In this document: piece after piece, positions 1-7,183 of the stretch
Position numbering within the stretch: position 1 is the stretch's first letter
Layout of the letters: each line of letters opens with the position of its first letter
DNA from: Bacteroidota bacterium
Lineage (GTDB): Bacteria > Bacteroidota > Bacteroidia > AKYH767-A > 2013-40CM-41-45
Assembly (NCBI GenBank): GCA_003389385.1
Contig: QQVM01000006.1
Span: 7,429-46,284 of the forward strand
DNA length: 38,856 nt
Direction of reading: 5' to 3'
The notes under the pieces: generated by a model
What the model was told of the DNA's origin: nothing
Databases searched by the model: none
Seen by the model: the letters and a program-made list of their open reading frames with translations, nothing else
Translations under genes and position numbers: made by a program

Positions 1-367
1 GGGGGGGTAAATAATGGTTTCATAAAATATGATTGATTAAAGGGTGAATACAATCAGATAATTTTAAGTGTGATGAACGAGTATCCGCTTGTTATCGGAT
101 ACGGCCTGCAAAAACAATCCCGATAACTATCGGGAACAAAAATTCTAAAATCGGACGAGGTAAATATCTAACAGAAATCAAATGGAAATAAAAATATTTG
201 TTTTGTCAAGTGTTTTGAAAAATATTTTTTTCGGATTGTGAATTATTTTCATGTAAAGCTAAGTTCATAACACAAATATGCTAATACTAATTATAATGAC
301 CGTAGCTCATTCAGACCTTTAATCAGGTTCGAAATACCGATGTCCCTTTCCATCCGGGCGGACTTTT
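1..367. other. Non-coding left edge with two short palindromes
   Basis: No credible reading frame is present in these 367 bases, which lie downstream of folA on the minus strand. Two inverted repeats are visible: GTATCCG/CGGATAC at 81-87/96-102 (8-base loop) and TCCCGATA/TATCGGGA at 118-125/128-135 (2-base centre). The remainder is AT-rich. A short tRNA-like stretch near 303-345 has pieces resembling D and T arms but cannot form a cloverleaf. No strong T-tract terminator for folA is obvious, although a weak GTCC/GGAC pairing lies at about 341-366. Confidence 0.6.
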
Positions 368-874
368 TTATTTGCCCTCTATAACCCTTTCCATGGTGAT
401 GAAAGAATAATCGAACTCATTCTTTTCATCAGCCGAAAAAGACTCAGACTCTGTTACTGTCCATTCTTCAGGATTAAGCTCAGGAAAGTAGGTATCGCCC
501 TGTATAGTTGTATGAACCCGGGTCATGTAAATTTTATCCGCCAATGGAATTGCCTCCTGGAATATTTCACCTCCGCCGAAGATGAACAATTCAGTATCTG
601 ATGAGGCGTGATTGATTGCTTCCTTCAGACTTTTGCACATTACACATCCTTCAGCTCTATACTCTTCATTTCTTGTGATGACAACATTTGTCCGGCCAGG
701 AAGAGCTTTGCCGATGCTTTCAAAAGTTTTTCTTCCCATCAGTATATGATGTCCCATTGTAAGGGCTTTAACCCTCTTCAGGTCGGCAGATAATTTCCAG
801 GGCAGTTGGTTCCTGACACCAACCACATTGTTTTCGGAAAGCGCGACTATAACAGAAACTAAAGCTTGCTTCAT
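368..874 (-). CDS. folA: Dihydrofolate reductase
   Basis: Reduces dihydrofolate to tetrahydrofolate with NADPH in the cytoplasm, regenerating the folate oxidised by thymidylate synthase. The 168-residue length is normal for the family. Visible hallmarks are the substrate loop with PW at residues 25-26, the catalytic acid D31 (equivalent to E. coli D27), the MGRKTFESIG segment at about 46-55 with PGR at 59-61, and the FGGGE nucleotide-binding turn at 99-103. It lies 20 bases downstream of thyA in the same orientation, so the two are almost certainly co-transcribed and enzymatically coupled. The ATG at 874 gives the standard N-terminus. Confidence 0.97.
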   Translation of the reverse strand: MKQALVSVIVALSENNVVGVRNQLPWKLSADLKRVKALTMGHHILMGRKTFESIGKALPGRTNVVITRNEEYRAEGCVMCKSLKEAINHASSDTELFIFGGGEIFQEAIPLADKIYMTRVHTTIQGDTYFPELNPEEWTVTESESFSADEKNEFDYSFITMERVIEGK

Positions 875-894
875 TGAATACGCAGGAGGATTAA

Positions 895-1689
895 TCAGAC
901 AGCGACAGGCGCTTTTATATGCGGGTGCGGATCATAATTCAGCAGCTGCAAATCTTCAAATTTGAACTCGAAAATATTTTTTATGTCAGGATTGAGGTGA
1001 AGCTGAGGCAAAGGTCTGGGTTCACGGGTCAACTGCAAACGCGCCTGCTCAAAATGATTTGAATACAGGTGAGCATCACCGAGAGTGTGAACAAAATCCC
1101 CAGGCTGAAGCCGGCAAACCTGCGCAACCATCATTGTAAGAGCAGCATAACTCGCGATATTGAAAGGAACTCCCAGGAATATGTCAGCTGATCTTTGATA
1201 AAGCTGGCATGAAAGCTTCCCATCACACACATAAAACTGGAAAAAAGCATGGCAAGGCGGAAGTTTCATTCTTTCAATTTCCGCTACATTCCATGCACTC
1301 ACAATAAGCCTTCTCGAATCCGGATTTTTTTTAATCTGGTCTATCACATTACTGATCTGATCGATTGTTCTTCCGTCGGCCGAAGCCCAGCTTCTCCACT
1401 GTGAACCGTACACCGGACCCAGGCTTCCTTCATCATCCGCCCACTCATCCCAAATGCTCACTCCGTTCTCTTTCAGGTAGGCGATGTTTGTATCGCCACG
1501 AAGAAACCAAAGCAGTTCATGAAAAATTGATTTCGTATGCAACTTTTTTGTCGTTACCAGAGGAAATCCTTCGGAAAGATCAAAGCGCATCTGATATCCG
1601 AATACACTTTTCGTACCTGTACCTGTACGGTCCTCCTTTTCATTTCCGTTTTCAAGCACATGCCTGAGTAAATCCAAATACTGTTTCAT
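895..1689 (-). CDS. thyA: Thymidylate synthase
   Basis: Makes dTMP from dUMP using methylenetetrahydrofolate and releases dihydrofolate for the adjacent folA product. The 264-residue length equals that of E. coli ThyA. The catalytic nucleophile is C146 in [11 protein letters not shown], the N-terminal RTGTGT phosphate-binding loop sits at 21-26, and the C-terminus ends in the expected APVAV. This is the classical ThyA, not flavin-dependent ThyX. It is the middle gene of a nucleoside transporter-thyA-folA group, with a 33-base gap to the transporter gene upstream and 20 bases to folA downstream. Confidence 0.98.
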   Translation of the reverse strand: MKQYLDLLRHVLENGNEKEDRTGTGTKSVFGYQMRFDLSEGFPLVTTKKLHTKSIFHELLWFLRGDTNIAYLKENGVSIWDEWADDEGSLGPVYGSQWRSWASADGRTIDQISNVIDQIKKNPDSRRLIVSAWNVAEIERMKLPPCHAFFQFYVCDGKLSCQLYQRSADIFLGVPFNIASYAALTMMVAQVCRLQPGDFVHTLGDAHLYSNHFEQARLQLTREPRPLPQLHLNPDIKNIFEFKFEDLQLLNYDPHPHIKAPVAV

Positions 1690-1722
1690 TCTAGTTTTGT
1701 TAAGATAAGAAATTCATGCACT

Positions 1723-3006
1723 CTAACCCAACAAAATTCCGGCTACGGTGGCAGACAAATAAGAAGCAAGAGTTCCGCAAATCAAGGCTTTGAATCCGAG
1801 ACTGGCGAGATCTGCTCTCCTAGTCGGAGCAAGTTCACCTATACCTCCAACCTGTATGGCGATGGAGCTGAAATTCGCAAATCCGCATAGTGCGATGCTG
1901 ATGATGATAAGCGTTTTCTCATTCAATGTTTGAGCGGCAATCATTGGAGTAAGATCAGAGTAGGCCACGAATTCATTGACTGCAAGTTTGGTTCCCAAAA
2001 GTTGACCTGCGACATGAATATCCTGCGAAGGAACACCCATTGCCCAGGCAAAAACTGAAAAAATGGATCCCAAGATTTCTTTCAGGCTAAGCTGCTGAAG
2101 ATTCATCCCCAGGAATGAACCATAAGAAGTCCAGTCGAAAATCAGCATTCCAAACTTACCGAGAATAAAATCAATCAATGCGATGAGTGCGATTACACCA
2201 ATCAGCATCGCAATTACATTCAGAGACACTTTCATTCCGTCACTGGCACCGTGAGAGACTGCGTCCATGAAATTATTATATGTTTTCTTCACCTCCAGGC
2301 TCACTTTGCCTTTCGTTTCGGAAGGCTGGGTTTCAGGCATCACAATTTTGGAGATTACAAGAGCGGCAGGAGCAGCCATCAGGGAAGCAGCGATGAGCAG
2401 ATTCGCCGGCACACCCATTGAAATATAAATGGCCATTACACCTCCTGCGATGCAAGCCATGCTACCTGACATGGAAGCAAGAAGTTCAGACATGGTCATT
2501 TTACTGAGGTATGGCTTGATCATGATTTGTGCTTCCACCTGTCCGACAAATGCGCTTGCAACATTCGACAAAGCTTCAGATCCACTCACGTTCATGATCT
2601 TCAGCATCACTCTTGCGAACACAGCCACGATTCTTTGCATTAGTCCGATGTGATACGCAATGCTAACCAGCACTGCCACGAAGATTATTGTAGGCAGAAT
2701 TTTAAACATGAAGATGAAACTGTTACCCGGGCCAAGTACCGCATCGAGAATTTCCTTCTTCACAAGAAAGCCGAAAACAAACTCTGCTCCCCTGTCTGAG
2801 AAATCCAAAAGCTTGGTGACCCAATTTCCAAGAGTTCCGAAAATTGATTGTCCTATTGGAGTTTTCAAAATGAAGATGGCAAGTCCAAGCTGAAGCAGGA
2901 GTCCGCTGATGATGACCCTTGGACTGATGGCTTTCCGATTATTGGAAAGCAGAAATGCGATAGAGAGAATCAGCAGGATTCCAATAATGCCGGTAAAACG
3001 ATCCAT
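1723..3006 (-). CDS. nupC: NupC-type concentrative nucleoside transporter
   Basis: Predicted inner-membrane CNT-family nucleoside symporter of 427 residues, normal for bacterial members. It carries the CNT signature in the form GTKLAVNEFVAY and shows about ten hydrophobic segments along its length. The N-terminal third, a gate-like central region and a conserved C-terminal transport domain are all present. Its position immediately before thyA and folA suggests supply of pyrimidine or purine nucleosides to nucleotide synthesis. Substrate range cannot be read from the sequence. The ATG at 3006 is the natural start; a short palindrome lies 15-30 bases upstream. Confidence 0.93.
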   Translation of the reverse strand: MDRFTGIIGILLILSIAFLLSNNRKAISPRVIISGLLLQLGLAIFILKTPIGQSIFGTLGNWVTKLLDFSDRGAEFVFGFLVKKEILDAVLGPGNSFIFMFKILPTIIFVAVLVSIAYHIGLMQRIVAVFARVMLKIMNVSGSEALSNVASAFVGQVEAQIMIKPYLSKMTMSELLASMSGSMACIAGGVMAIYISMGVPANLLIAASLMAAPAALVISKIVMPETQPSETKGKVSLEVKKTYNNFMDAVSHGASDGMKVSLNVIAMLIGVIALIALIDFILGKFGMLIFDWTSYGSFLGMNLQQLSLKEILGSIFSVFAWAMGVPSQDIHVAGQLLGTKLAVNEFVAYSDLTPMIAAQTLNEKTLIIISIALCGFANFSSIAIQVGGIGELAPTRRADLASLGFKALICGTLASYLSATVAGILLG

Positions 3007-3020
3007 ATTGAATAGAATTT

Positions 3021-3036
3021 ACAAGAGAATTCTTGT
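3021..3036. promoter_or_regulatory. Inverted repeat upstream of nucleoside transporter
   Basis: ACAAGA (3021-3026) and TCTTGT (3031-3036) form a 6-bp inverted repeat with a 4-base centre, 15-30 bases upstream of the nupC ATG at 3006. The position suits an operator or a 5'-leader hairpin. No good TAnnTTTG box was found beside it, so its role is only inferred. Confidence 0.3.
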
Positions 3037-3137
3037 ATGCTTTTTTTTAGAATGCACGAATATCTAAAAATGAATCGGAATTCAAAACGGAAATGAGGAA
3101 TGTGAAAGCCCTGGAAAAGAAAAAAGAAGAGAATGAA

Positions 3138-3746
3138 TCAGCTGGTTTTTCTCTTATTCAGTTCATCTCTGATTTTACCGGCTCTTTCATAGGCCTCCTC
3201 ATCAATTGCTCTTTTGAGCTGGTCTTTCAGTTCTTCTGTACTTGCAGAATTCAGCTCGAAATCAGACAGCTTGGTAGCGGAAGTCGGGGCAGGCTGTTGC
3301 TGCATCTTACTTTCCACACTTTCAATCTGAGAACTTTCATCGAGGATGATGCCTGAGCTCGAGAGAATAAAATCGTAAGTGTAGATTGGACATCCGAACC
3401 TTACAGCAATTGCAATTGCATCGCTGGTTCTCGCATCTATCTCTTCTTTCTTTTCCCCATTGTTGCATATCAGCTTTGCATAAAAAACACCTTCCAAAAG
3501 GTTGTAGATGATTACTTCTTCAACTTCAATATTGAATGAATTGGACATGCTCTTGAAAAGATCGTGGGTAAGCGGTCTGGTTGGCTGCATTCCTTCAAGT
3601 TCAATTGCAATCGCCTGAGCTTCAAATGCACCAATAATGATAGGCAGACGCCTGTTTCCATCGGATTCTCCCAATACAAGTGCATAAGCACCAGATTGTG
3701 TTTGGCTGTATGACAGGCCAATAATTTCAAGTTTTATCTTTTTCAT
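3138..3746 (-). CDS. DUF151 bifunctional nuclease family protein with C-terminal UVR motif
   Basis: A 202-residue protein with two parts. Residues 1 to about 135 match the DUF151 'bifunctional nuclease' fold, with the family's ALVLGE and GRRLPI-like stretch and the ARTSDAIAIAVRFGCPIY segment. Residues about 165-200 form a UvrB/UvrC-type (UVR) helical hairpin (STEELKDQLKRAIDEEAYERAGKIRDEL, abbreviated). DUF151 proteins have reported RNase/DNase activity; the UVR motif usually mediates protein-protein contacts. It sits between etfA and nupC in the same orientation. This two-part architecture is, to my knowledge, common in Bacteroidota. The cellular role is not established from sequence. Confidence 0.88.
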   Translation of the reverse strand: MKKIKLEIIGLSYSQTQSGAYALVLGESDGNRRLPIIIGAFEAQAIAIELEGMQPTRPLTHDLFKSMSNSFNIEVEEVIIYNLLEGVFYAKLICNNGEKKEEIDARTSDAIAIAVRFGCPIYTYDFILSSSGIILDESSQIESVESKMQQQPAPTSATKLSDFELNSASTEELKDQLKRAIDEEAYERAGKIRDELNKRKTS

Positions 3747-3753
3747 ATTTCAT

Positions 3754-3772
3754 ACCTGATTAAAAATCAGGT
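3754..3772 (-). terminator. Hairpin between etfA and the DUF151 gene
   Basis: ACCTGATT (3754-3761) pairs with AATCAGGT (3765-3772) across a 3-base loop. It lies in the 75-base gap between etfA and the DUF151 gene. There is no long T tract after it on the minus strand, so it may be a weak terminator, a processing hairpin or a 5'-leader structure. Confidence 0.35.
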
Positions 3773-3821
3773 TATACTTCTTCGAATTTAAGAAAAAATA
3801 ATCATTCTAACGGTTTGCACA

Positions 3822-4799
3822 TCAGTTTTGAGAAGCCTTGAATGCTTTTGCTGCTTCAATCAGCTTTGGAATAACTTCAAAGGCATCGCCGACGATTCCA
3901 TAATCCGCAGCTTTGAAGAATGGCGCTTCAGGATCCTTGTTTACTACCACAATCACCTTTGAGTTGCTTACTCCCGCTAAATGTTGAATGGCCCCAGAAA
4001 TCCCTACGGCAATATACAAATTAGGGCTGATGGCAATTCCTGTTTGTCCTACGTGTTCACTGTGCGGTCTCCATCCTGAATCTGAAACAGGCTTGCTGCA
4101 TGCGGTAGCAGCACCCAGAACTTCTGCCAGCTCTTCTATCATTCCCCAGTTCTCAGGTCCTTTCAATCCTCTTCCGGCAGATACGACCAATTCCGCATCA
4201 GGGAGAGATACCTTATCGGTTGCTCTTTTTACTTCCAGCACTTTTATTCTGAAATCTTCATCTCTGAGCTGAGGCTCAAAAACTGAAAGTTCAGGTTGAA
4301 CCGGATTCTCTACTACCTTGTATGAATTAGGCATTACACTCAGGACTTTCACATCGCTTAGCAATTCAACAAAGGCGAAAGCTTTTCCTGAAAACGCTCC
4401 CTTGCGAATTATAAATGAACCACCTGTCTCCGGAAGGTCCACCACATTTTCTCCGATGGAAGCATCCAGTTTTACTGCCACACGCGGTGCAATGCTTTTA
4501 CCTGCAAAGCTGGACGACATAATAATCACTTTCGCGTCTTCCTGTTTCGCAGCCTGTGCTATCACTGATGCATAAGCCTCTTCAGACAAGACACTCAGCT
4601 TTTCATTTCCCGCATTCAGTACGCGTGAAGCACCATACTTACCTGCCAGCTTCAATTCATCATCGCTTACTTTCCCGATGGAAAGTGCAACAAGAGGCAG
4701 ATTCAATTTTTGCGCAAGGGCAAATCCGAATGAAATAATTTCGAATGAGGGCTTGCGAAAATTTCCTTCAATATTTTCTATGTATACCAGAACTGACAT
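3822..4799 (-). CDS. etfA: Electron transfer flavoprotein, alpha subunit
   Basis: The FAD-binding subunit of ETF, which takes electrons from acyl-CoA and related dehydrogenases and passes them to the quinone pool. The length of 325 residues is typical. The N-terminal half is the ETF alpha/beta fold; the C-terminal half (about 208-320) carries the FAD-binding ETF_alpha domain with GRGLKGPENW, SDSGW, the GQTG turn, and the ISGAIQH and NKDPEAPFF segments. It follows etfB after 27 bases and forms an obligate heterodimer with it. Fatty acid and phenylacetate oxidation genes elsewhere in the window would be natural electron donors. Confidence 0.97.
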   Translation of the reverse strand: MSVLVYIENIEGNFRKPSFEIISFGFALAQKLNLPLVALSIGKVSDDELKLAGKYGASRVLNAGNEKLSVLSEEAYASVIAQAAKQEDAKVIIMSSSFAGKSIAPRVAVKLDASIGENVVDLPETGGSFIIRKGAFSGKAFAFVELLSDVKVLSVMPNSYKVVENPVQPELSVFEPQLRDEDFRIKVLEVKRATDKVSLPDAELVVSAGRGLKGPENWGMIEELAEVLGAATACSKPVSDSGWRPHSEHVGQTGIAISPNLYIAVGISGAIQHLAGVSNSKVIVVVNKDPEAPFFKAADYGIVGDAFEVIPKLIEAAKAFKASQN

Positions 4800-4826
4800 A
4801 AGGCCGGGATAAATTTAATTTTTGTT

Positions 4827-5564
4827 TCAGATAACTTTCTTTTCACTTCTCAGCACTTCGAAAAGTGTTCCCGCATTTTCCGGGTCAATGAGTTTAACTG
4901 CACTTCTCGGTGCAGGTTTTTCAAAATGATGAATTCCTGAGTGCACTGCTGCATCAACTGCTTCCACTACCAGAAGTGGCTTGGTACGTGCTGACATGAT
5001 TCCTCGCATGTTGGGAATTTTCCATTCCGCCATTCCTTCAGATGCTCCAGCTACAAATGGCATTGGAACCGAAAGCACTTCCTTGCCACCCTGAATTTCA
5101 CTTTCTATGCTTGCATTACCGTTATCAATTGTCAGGCTTTTCGCGAAAAGCACGCAAGGAATATCCAACCTCTCTGCGATCATAACAGGTACAGAAGAAC
5201 TGTTGTGGTCGCTTGATTCGCGGCCACATAAAATCATGTCGAACGGATTCTGCTTCACATAGGCGGCTATCTGCTTAGAAACAAACTGTGCATCGCGTGG
5301 AACTGCATTGATTCTAACCGCGTCATTTGCACCGATTGCAAGCGCCTTCCTGATCGTTGGTTCGGATCCGGCATCTCCGACATGAATCACGGTCACGGTT
5401 CCGTTGTTAGCCGAGGCAAGGTCAACGGCCTTAGACAAGGCGATTTCATCATAAGGATTTAAAATGTAAGTAACACCGGATGACAAAAATTCTTTGTTGT
5501 CGGGCGAGAAATTGATTTTGGCCGTGGTGTCCGGAACGTGAGAAATGCAAACCAGTATTTTCAT
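4827..5564 (-). CDS. etfB: Electron transfer flavoprotein, beta subunit
   Basis: The AMP-binding partner of EtfA, 245 residues, normal length. The family N-terminus is clear (KILVCISHVPDTTAKI), with the NPYDE motif at about 37-41 and the central DMILCGRESSDHNSS segment of the recognition and AMP-binding region. It is the first gene of the minus-strand run etfB-etfA-DUF151-nupC-thyA-folA. The ATG at 5564 gives the conserved start. A short orphan reading frame without a standard start codon ends 14 bases upstream (see the entry at 5579). Confidence 0.97.
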   Translation of the reverse strand: MKILVCISHVPDTTAKINFSPDNKEFLSSGVTYILNPYDEIALSKAVDLASANNGTVTVIHVGDAGSEPTIRKALAIGANDAVRINAVPRDAQFVSKQIAAYVKQNPFDMILCGRESSDHNSSSVPVMIAERLDIPCVLFAKSLTIDNGNASIESEIQGGKEVLSVPMPFVAGASEGMAEWKIPNMRGIMSARTKPLLVVEAVDAAVHSGIHHFEKPAPRSAVKLIDPENAGTLFEVLRSEKKVI

Positions 5565-5578
5565 AATTGCGCTTAAGA

Positions 5579-5710
5579 TTAAGTTTTACGAATCATGATG
5601 GCGGGATGTTGGTTAAATTTCTCCAGAACTTCCTGCCCTTTCTTGATGCAATCAGTATCTTCGTAAAAAAATCGGTTTTTCTCCGATTTGAGGCGCGAAG
5701 ATATACAAAA
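5579..5710 (-). other. Short open frame upstream of etfB lacking a start codon
   Basis: On the minus strand an open frame runs for about 43 codons to a TAA at 5579-5581, just upstream of etfB. Its last ~30 residues (…YEDTDCIKKGQEVLEKFNQ…) have protein-like composition, but there is no in-frame ATG, GTG or TTG that would start a peptide of useful length. It may be a decayed gene remnant, a leader translated from a rare start, or chance. A hairpin AAATCGG/CCGATTT (5669-5675/5683-5689) lies inside it. Confidence 0.25.
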
Positions 5711-5735
5711 TATCAGCTAAAATAATGACTCGAAA

Positions 5736-6056
5736 TTGAACAATAGAATTGAAATACTGAAACAATATCTTTCCGAGGATCCTGATGATAATTTCCTACG
5801 TTATGCTCTTGCACTTGAACATTTTTCATCAGGCGAATTGATCAATGCAGAAACGAATTTGGTGGAGTTGCTCGAAAATAATCCGGAATATCTTGCTGCC
5901 TATTATCAACTTGGAAAGACCTTTGAAGCCTTAGGTAAAACCTGTGAAGCAGCAGAGACTTACAGCAAAGGTATCCTGGTGGCTGAAAAACAAAAAAACA
6001 TGAAAACCTTGGCAGAACTTAAATCGGCACTGGAGATGTTGGAGGAATATAATTGA
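5736..6056 (+). CDS. Small tetratricopeptide-repeat protein
   Basis: A 106-residue cytoplasmic protein made almost entirely of TPR helices. Two repeats are readable at about 18-51 (ALALEHFSSGELINAETNL) and 52-85 (AAYYQLGKTFEALGKTCEAAETY). The start is a TTG at 5736, since the only ATG just upstream is in another frame and stops at once; the first residues NNRIEILKQYL look like the natural beginning. TPR proteins act as protein-interaction adaptors, so no reaction is predicted. It sits between the divergent etfB and the promoter of pdhB, whose -33 box begins inside the end of this gene. Confidence 0.75.
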   Translation: MNNRIEILKQYLSEDPDDNFLRYALALEHFSSGELINAETNLVELLENNPEYLAAYYQLGKTFEALGKTCEAAETYSKGILVAEKQKNMKTLAELKSALEMLEEYN

Positions 6057-6081
6057 AACTCAATCAATTTTTCTACCTTTG
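6053..6081 (+). promoter_or_regulatory. Promoter of pyruvate dehydrogenase E1 beta
   Basis: TTG at 6053-6055 and TACCTTTG at 6074-6081 are separated by 18 bases, matching the Bacteroidota housekeeping promoter (TTG/TTTG and TAnnTTTG). The -7 box ends 41 bases before the ATG at 6123. Confidence 0.65.
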
Positions 6082-6122
6082 CTCCCCGGTAAAAAAACCA
6101 ATCGGATCATAGAAGGTTAATT

Positions 6123-7106
6123 ATGAAAGAACTACAGTTTCGTGAAGCCCTCCGGGAAGCTATGAGTGAAGAGATGCGAAGGGATGAACGAGTGTTCCTG
6201 ATGGGCGAAGAAGTAGCTGAATACAACGGAGCTTACAAAGTGAGCCAGGGAATGCTGGACGAATTTGGCCACAAAAGGATAATTGACACGCCGATTGCGG
6301 AACTAGGATTTGCCGGAATCGGCGTTGGAGCTGCGATGAACGGCCTCAGACCGATTATCGAGTTCATGACTTTCAACTTTTCATTGGTTGCGATAGACCA
6401 GGTAATCAATTCAGCTGCCAAAATGATGAGTATGAGCGGCGGACAGTACACTGTTCCGATTGTGTTCAGGGGCCCGACAGCCTCCGCAGGAATGTTAAGT
6501 TCCCAGCACTCGCAGGCATTTGAAAGCTGGTATGCAAACTGTCCTGGTCTCAAAGTAATTGTCCCTTCGAATCCTGCAGATGCAAAAGGTCTGCTCAAGT
6601 CGGCGATACGCGATGATGATCCGGTCATTTTCATGGAAAGTGAACAGATGTATGGAGAAAAAGGGATGGTGCCCGAAGGCGAATACCTCATCCCGATAGG
6701 AGTAGCTGATATCAAAAGAGCCGGGACCGATGTAACAATCGTCTCCTTCGGGAAAATAATTAAAGTAGCACTTGCAGCTGCTGAAGAACTTGCCAAGGAA
6801 AACATCAATGCTGAAGTCATTGATTTGAGGACTGTTCGGCCCATCGATTACAATGCTGTTATCCAGTCTGTTAAAAAAACAAACAGGTTAGTTATCGTAG
6901 AAGAATCCTGGCCATTGGCTGCCATAGCTACTGAAGTCGCATTCAAAGTGCAGAAAGATGCATTTGATTATCTTGATGCACCTGTTGTGCGTGTAATGGG
7001 AGGAGATGTTCCATTACCATACGCTCCCACTCTCATAGAAGCTTACCTTCCAAATCCTGCACGGGTTATAAAAGCAGTAAAGGAAGTAATGTATGTTTCC
7101 CACTGA
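6123..7106 (+). CDS. pdhB: Pyruvate dehydrogenase E1 component, beta subunit
   Basis: One half of the alpha2beta2 E1 enzyme that decarboxylates pyruvate with thiamine diphosphate and passes the acetyl group to lipoyl-E2. The length is 327 residues, as usual for PdhB. Key features are the catalytic glutamate in DTPIAELGF (about 60), the HSQAFE segment with its conserved histidine (about 129-134), and the C-terminal transketolase domain with VIDLRTVRPID and the LDAPVVRVMGGDVPLPYAP ending. No alpha subunit or E2 lies beside it, so they must be encoded elsewhere. An AGAAGG-like sequence precedes the ATG. A second E1-type gene in the window (21894-23972) is a fusion and belongs to a different complex. 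Confidence 0.95.
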   Translation: MKELQFREALREAMSEEMRRDERVFLMGEEVAEYNGAYKVSQGMLDEFGHKRIIDTPIAELGFAGIGVGAAMNGLRPIIEFMTFNFSLVAIDQVINSAAKMMSMSGGQYTVPIVFRGPTASAGMLSSQHSQAFESWYANCPGLKVIVPSNPADAKGLLKSAIRDDDPVIFMESEQMYGEKGMVPEGEYLIPIGVADIKRAGTDVTIVSFGKIIKVALAAAEELAKENINAEVIDLRTVRPIDYNAVIQSVKKTNRLVIVEESWPLAAIATEVAFKVQKDAFDYLDAPVVRVMGGDVPLPYAPTLIEAYLPNPARVIKAVKEVMYVSH

Positions 7107-7139
7107 AACCGCTGCATCAGATAAATTTAAAATCCATTT

Positions 7140-7160
7140 GTGTGAGCGACTAGTTCACAC
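7140..7160 (+). promoter_or_regulatory. Inverted repeat in the leader of the RNA helicase gene
   Basis: GTGTGA (7140-7145) and TCACAC (7155-7160) form a 6-bp inverted repeat with a 9-base spacer, 24-44 bases upstream of the helicase ATG at 7184. It could be an operator or an RNA hairpin; cold-inducible helicases are often controlled in their leaders. A TTTG at 7137-7140 could be a -33 box but no matching -7 box follows. Confidence 0.3.
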
Positions 7161-7183
7161 TCTTGCCTAATATTCCCATACAC

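Noticed and set aside
303-345. tRNA-like stretch (GTAGCTC followed by GGTTCGAA)
   Set aside because: Only ~23 bases separate the D-arm-like and T-arm-like parts; no acceptor or anticodon stem can form.
6233-6844. 203-residue minus-strand open frame over pdhB
   Set aside because: Antisense shadow of E1 beta with no recognisable features.
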